Assembly: GCA_002314565.1 (NCBI GenBank)
Contig: DCGL01000071.1
Span: 1-9,148, forward strand
Direction of reading: 5' to 3'
Length of the DNA stretch: 9,148 nt
Source of the DNA: Clostridiales bacterium UBA1779
GTDB taxonomy: Bacteria > Bacillota > Clostridia > Oscillospirales > CAG-272
Shown: positions 6,545 through 9,148 of the stretch, piece after piece
Position numbering within the stretch: the stretch's first letter is position 1
Layout: the number at the start of each line of letters is the position of its first letter
Program-made: the position numbers and the translations under genes
The notes under the pieces: model-generated
Told to the model about the DNA's origin: nothing
Databases searched by the model: none
What the model saw: the letters and a program-made list of their open reading frames with translations, nothing else

Positions 6545-6573
6545 TTGACGGAAACACCAAAAGATGATAAACT
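6545..6573 (+). promoter_or_regulatory. Candidate promoter of the lipoprotein gene
   Basis: TTGACG (6545-6550), a 17-bp spacer and TAAACT (6568-6573), with TGA before the -10 making it an extended -10. Transcription would begin near 6580, about 28 nt before the start codon. The site suggests the lipoprotein gene is transcribed on its own as well as, or instead of, by read-through from kdgK. No clear terminator lies between them. Confidence 0.45.
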
Positions 6574-6607
6574 TATGGCACAATAATAATTCAAGGGTAA
6601 GAAATAC

Positions 6608-7573
6608 ATGAAAAAAATACGTACGATAGGATTATTGATTATGGCTGCTGCTTTATTGAACTCCTGCTCCGGAAACGGAAATACGGACGTTAGCGAAACC
6701 GTTTCCGCTGAAATCACTTCTTCCTCGGCTGTTTCAGACACGGCTGCCGAAACCGTTCTGACCGAAGCCGTCACAGAGGCACAGACCGAGGCTGCCGCAG
6801 ACAAATCTGCCGAGCTTGCCGAAGTACTGCGTTCAGGCAACTCCCTGTCGGCGAGAATAAAGCTGCTGTTCACGATTCCCACTCAGGTGAGCTCCGAGGA
6901 CCCGACTGTTGCACTGAAAAGCGCACAGGGCGGAACCTGTGACGGCAAATACTGGTACCAGACCTGCCTGCGCGTAAACTCCGATGACGAATCAAAAAAC
7001 GTCGTACGCATAGTAAAATACGATATCAATACCGGAAAACAGGTTGCCATCAGCAAGGATATGTCCACCTGCCATTCGAACGACATAACTTACATTCCCG
7101 AAACCAATCAGCTCTACGTCGTACACAATGCGCCGAACAGAAAGGTCTTTTCGGTCATCGATGCCGACACGCTTGAATTCATCGGAACAAAACAGCTGAA
7201 TTATGATATCTACTGTATGAACTACCAGCCCTCAAAGGGACTCTTTGTTATCGGTATAAGCGGAGGCCAGAACTTCAGATTTCTCAAGAAAGACTTAAGC
7301 TCCACAGGCAAGCTCAATCAGGCTACCACGGTTACCACAGGATACACCACACAGGGCTGCGCCTCGGATGACAATTTCGTATATTTCGTACTGCACAAAC
7401 AGAGCGCAATCACTGTTTACGACTGGAGCGGAAAGTTTGTGACTGTAATTCACTTTGATTCACTCAGCAAAGAACCCGAAAACATCAGCGTAATCGACGG
7501 AAAGATTTACGTATGCTGCGTTTCTTCCGGCAGTTATATTTACGAAATAAAGCCCTACCTGCCGACAACCTGA
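6608..7573 (+). CDS. Lipoprotein with beta-propeller-like extracellular domain
   Basis: This 321-residue protein has a lipoprotein signal peptide: charged MKKIR, a hydrophobic stretch to residue 17, and the lipobox LNSC with the lipidated cysteine C20. Residues 21-70 are a low-complexity linker rich in E, T, A and S, typical of surface lipoproteins of Clostridia. From about 100 to 315 there are repeated strand-rich units with aromatic and glycine turns, for example VRIVKYDINTGK (133-144), VFSVIDADTLEFIG (180-193) and ITVYDWSGKFVTV (268-280). These look like blades of a YncE/WD-type beta-propeller. It should sit on the outer face of the membrane. I do not recognise the specific family, and no enzymatic motif is visible. 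It follows the KDG operon and may bind a ligand or wall polymer, but the link is only positional. The ribosome binding site is weak (AAGGG about 10 nt upstream). Confidence 0.82.
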   Translation: MKKIRTIGLLIMAAALLNSCSGNGNTDVSETVSAEITSSSAVSDTAAETVLTEAVTEAQTEAAADKSAELAEVLRSGNSLSARIKLLFTIPTQVSSEDPTVALKSAQGGTCDGKYWYQTCLRVNSDDESKNVVRIVKYDINTGKQVAISKDMSTCHSNDITYIPETNQLYVVHNAPNRKVFSVIDADTLEFIGTKQLNYDIYCMNYQPSKGLFVIGISGGQNFRFLKKDLSSTGKLNQATTVTTGYTTQGCASDDNFVYFVLHKQSAITVYDWSGKFVTVIHFDSLSKEPENISVIDGKIYVCCVSSGSYIYEIKPYLPTT

Positions 7574-7611
7574 ACGCACTTGCTGCGGATTTCATATTGT
7601 GCGCAGAATGA

Positions 7612-7664
7612 ATAAAAAAGAGTATATGCCATGGATTTTTATCCCGGCATATACTCTTTTTTAT
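7612..7664. terminator. Bidirectional rho-independent terminator
   Basis: This is a perfect 19-bp inverted repeat, 7612-7630 with 7646-7664. The loop holds a further GGAT/ATCC pairing around TTTT. The arms start with an A-run and end with a T-run, so a U-tract forms on both strands. It lies between the convergent lipoprotein gene (stop 7573) and the GNAT-YoaP gene (stop 7678) and can serve both. Confidence 0.93.
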
Positions 7665-7677
7665 CGGCCTTTCCGGC

Positions 7678-8418
7678 TTATTTCCCGGCAAGCTCCAGAA
7701 ACTTTTTATCGCTTTGAATTGCGTGAGTTATGAACTCCCCATCTCTGAACAGCGCGTAATTAATTACCGGAGCCGGCAGATTCTGCGCCGTTTCTTTATC
7801 CGTAACGTGAACGGTCCTGAGAATAATTCCGTTTTCCTTTGCCACTTCCGCAACTCTCGGCACCCAGTAATACGTAAACGGGCACTGGTCGGTGTAGTAA
7901 ATCACGAAGCCTTTTTCGCCGATTTTCGGATGTTTTGCACAGTCCTTGATTTTCGGCAGGCCGGCATCCTCACAAAGAGGCAGATACATCAGCGTTATCC
8001 CGCAGTCAGCTTCATCTGCGACACGGAAGCCCTTGTATGCAAGATACTTCGGATCTGACAGGAATTCTTTTTTTCTTTTATCGGAAGACAGAATGCAGAT
8101 TCCCTTTTTCTCCTGCGCTTTTGCATCCCTGATACATTCATCCAGCAAATCGTTTGAATATCCGTGTCCCTTCATAGACCCGGCAATCCAAAGGCAGTTG
8201 ATGAACAGGTACCCCTTCGCCTCAATCGGAGCCCACGCGTTTTCGGCGGGAATATACTCGATAAAGCACTTCCCTCTTTCCACGCTGCGGTAAAACACGA
8301 GCCCCTCATCAAAGCGTTTTTTCATCCACTCTTTCTTTTCAAGACTCTGCTTTCCGGACATGGCACAGCAGATATGCTCTTTGTCGATATTTTCTTTTGT
8401 TATTCTCAGGTATTCCAT
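7678..8418 (-). CDS. GNAT N-acetyltransferase fused to YoaP/thioredoxin-like domain
   Basis: This 246-residue cytoplasmic protein has two parts. Residues 1-148 form a GNAT acetyltransferase fold. Its acetyl-CoA-binding segment is probably IAGSMKGHGYSNDLLDECI (78-96), with the glycine turn GHG at 84-86, and YKGFRVADEADCGITLMYL (128-146) forms the last strands. Residues 165-246 look thioredoxin- or glutaredoxin-like and fit the YoaP-type C-terminal domain. They contain a strand plus VIYYTDQCPFT (172-182), with C179 where a CxxC motif would start, and a Pro-containing LPAPVINYALFRDGEF (214-229). Only one cysteine of the redox pair is present, so classical disulfide exchange is unlikely. The substrate is unknown. 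The gene has its own predicted promoter and shares a terminator with the lipoprotein gene. The start at 8418 has only a weak AAGAG upstream. Confidence 0.83.
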   Translation of the reverse strand: MEYLRITKENIDKEHICCAMSGKQSLEKKEWMKKRFDEGLVFYRSVERGKCFIEYIPAENAWAPIEAKGYLFINCLWIAGSMKGHGYSNDLLDECIRDAKAQEKKGICILSSDKRKKEFLSDPKYLAYKGFRVADEADCGITLMYLPLCEDAGLPKIKDCAKHPKIGEKGFVIYYTDQCPFTYYWVPRVAEVAKENGIILRTVHVTDKETAQNLPAPVINYALFRDGEFITHAIQSDKKFLELAGK

Positions 8419-8510
8419 TTTAAAAACTCTTTTCGTAAATTATCCCGTCCTCAGTTCTGCCGGTCTCAATATCATTTCAAAGCTCAACTTTTCAGTCGTT
8501 TTTCCTTAAT

Positions 8511-8539
8511 ATTATATCAAAAACACCTTGTAAAAACAA
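8511..8539 (-). promoter_or_regulatory. Predicted promoter of the GNAT-YoaP gene
   Basis: On the minus strand, TTGTTT (8539-8534) is followed by a 17-bp spacer and a perfect TATAAT (8516-8511), with TGA before it as an extended -10. Transcription would start near 8505, giving a leader of about 87 nt. The -35 and part of the spacer lie inside the downstream copy of the tandem duplication. Confidence 0.5.
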
Positions 8540-8674
8540 TCTGCATTCTTTTATTTAATCACTTTTTCAAAGCGGAACATTCCGCCGTCGGTATCATACC
8601 TTGTAAACACAATCTGCGTTCTTTTATTTAACCACTTTTTCAAAGCGGAACATTCCACCGTCGGTATCCTCATA
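8526..8674. repeat. Tandem duplication of the 3' end of a GNAT gene
   Basis: Copy 1 (8526-8598, 73 bp) and copy 2 (8599-8674, 76 bp) are direct repeats with four substitutions and one 3-nt gap. On the minus strand, copy 2 is the true gene end and copy 1 a detached extra copy. The shared unit covers the last 15 or so codons, the stop codon and about 25 bases after it. Confidence 0.9.
8551..8598 (-). pseudogene. Detached duplicate of a GNAT C-terminal end
   Basis: On the minus strand this fragment reads YDTDGGMFRFEKVIK and a stop, against YEDTDGGMFRFEKVVK at the end of the intact gene just upstream. It differs by one deleted codon, one conservative change (V to I) and one silent change. It has no start, and the sequence before it in frame is non-coding relative to the family. 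It is a remnant, either of a local duplication or of a deleted paralogous gene. Confidence 0.75.
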
Positions 8675-9148
8675 CCGTTCTTCTTCTCCCGTTTCGGGAT
8701 CGTGAGGATCCGGGTGCCGACTGTTGAAGAATTCCACAATATGAAAACCGCATTTATTCACGTAGAAATGAATATTCCTCGTCTCAAAGGACGGGGTTTC
8801 GGTTTCCCACAGCTTTATTTCAGGATAGAGCCTTTCAACCTCCTGCCATGCGGCAAATCCCGCCCCCTTGCTGTGAACGTCGGGCGAGATGAAAAGCAAA
8901 TCCAGATTGCCGTGTCCCGGCTGCTTGAAGCTCAGTACCAGGCCGCCGACATTTTTGCCATTCTGTTTGATGCGATAAGCAGCCCCTTCGTCAATGCTTC
9001 TCTCGATTGTTTCGCGTGAGATGATTTCACCGTCGAAATCTTCCATTGACTCTCCGCCCATTTTGTAATCGACACTTATGCCGTGTTTGAAGGCGTACTG
9101 ATTGTCAAGGATAAACTGCTCCCTACTGAAATAATACCTGCCACTACA
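8624..9148 (-). CDS. GNAT-family N-acetyltransferase, probably continuing past the window edge
   Basis: The protein carries a GNAT core. Strands around AYRIKQNGKNVGGLVLSF are followed by NLDLLFISPDVHSKGAG, where SPDVHSKGAG is the acetyl-CoA-binding loop (usual R/QxxGxG/A). Next comes the helix AAWQEVERLYP, then TRNIHFYVNKCGFHIVEF, the classic final helix and strand. The frame is open to the right edge. Its 29 codons before ATG 9061 have no stop and read plausibly (REQFILDNQYAFKHG), and the core otherwise lacks part of the first strand and helix, so the true start is probably outside. Alternative starts are ATG 9061 (no good ribosome site) and ATG 9046 (GGAG 5 nt upstream). Substrate unknown. 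Its 3' end is tandemly duplicated. Confidence 0.8.
   Translation of the reverse strand, partial: CSGRYYFSREQFILDNQYAFKHGISVDYKMGGESMEDFDGEIISRETIERSIDEGAAYRIKQNGKNVGGLVLSFKQPGHGNLDLLFISPDVHSKGAGFAAWQEVERLYPEIKLWETETPSFETRNIHFYVNKCGFHIVEFFNSRHPDPHDPETGEEERYEDTDGGMFRFEKVVK

Noticed and set aside
8551..8739. Small minus-strand ORF of 62 codons ending YDTDGGMFRFEKVIK
   Set aside because: Its first part is an out-of-frame reading of the GNAT gene. Only the last ~15 codons are meaningful, as the duplicated gene end.
1..9148. CRISPR arrays, tRNA/rRNA genes, transposases or phage genes
   Set aside because: I saw no regularly spaced repeats, no tRNA or rRNA landmarks, and no transposase or integrase motif on either strand.

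Overview
The window looks like a chromosomal segment from a Clostridia-type Firmicute, probably an anaerobic gut member of the Oscillospiraceae/Ruminococcaceae or Lachnospiraceae. This is an inference from moderately GC-rich coding sequence with AT-rich intergenic DNA, TATAAT-like extended -10 promoters, purine-rich Shine-Dalgarno sites, a lipoprotein with an E/T/A/S-rich linker, and oxygen-sensitive-looking redox enzymes (an old yellow enzyme relative with an Fe-S cysteine motif). No species assignment is possible from the sequence alone.

Layout. Bases 1-244 (minus) hold the first 81 codons of a response regulator. Bases 245-592 are a divergent intergenic region with a good forward promoter (402-430) and a structured leader of about 155 nt. 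Bases 593-6427 (plus) form a five-gene cluster reading the same way: an old yellow enzyme-like Fe-S flavoprotein, an SDR dehydrogenase, a fumarate-reductase-like FAD flavoprotein, KDPG aldolase (eda) and KDG kinase (kdgK). Spacings are 62 nt, 1 nt, 137 nt and an 8-nt overlap. The 137-nt gap holds three hairpins, one of which separates the apparent Shine-Dalgarno of eda from its start codon. Bases 6428-6607 hold a pair of 13-bp direct repeats and two candidate promoters in front of a beta-propeller-like lipoprotein gene (6608-7573). A strong two-way terminator (7612-7664) separates that gene from two minus-strand genes: a GNAT acetyltransferase with a YoaP/thioredoxin-like C-terminal domain (7678-8418), and a second GNAT protein (8624 to the right edge) whose 3' end is tandemly duplicated.

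How the genes fit together. KdgK phosphorylates 2-keto-3-deoxygluconate and Eda splits the product into pyruvate and glyceraldehyde-3-phosphate, the lower half of the Entner-Doudoroff pathway. The three upstream genes are all oxidoreductases, and there is no dehydratase, isomerase, glycosidase or transporter in the window. The simplest reading is a catabolic operon that converts an unidentified sugar acid, or a reduced or unsaturated sugar derivative, to KDG by redox chemistry. The substrate and reaction order are unknown. This operon is the most interesting part of the window.
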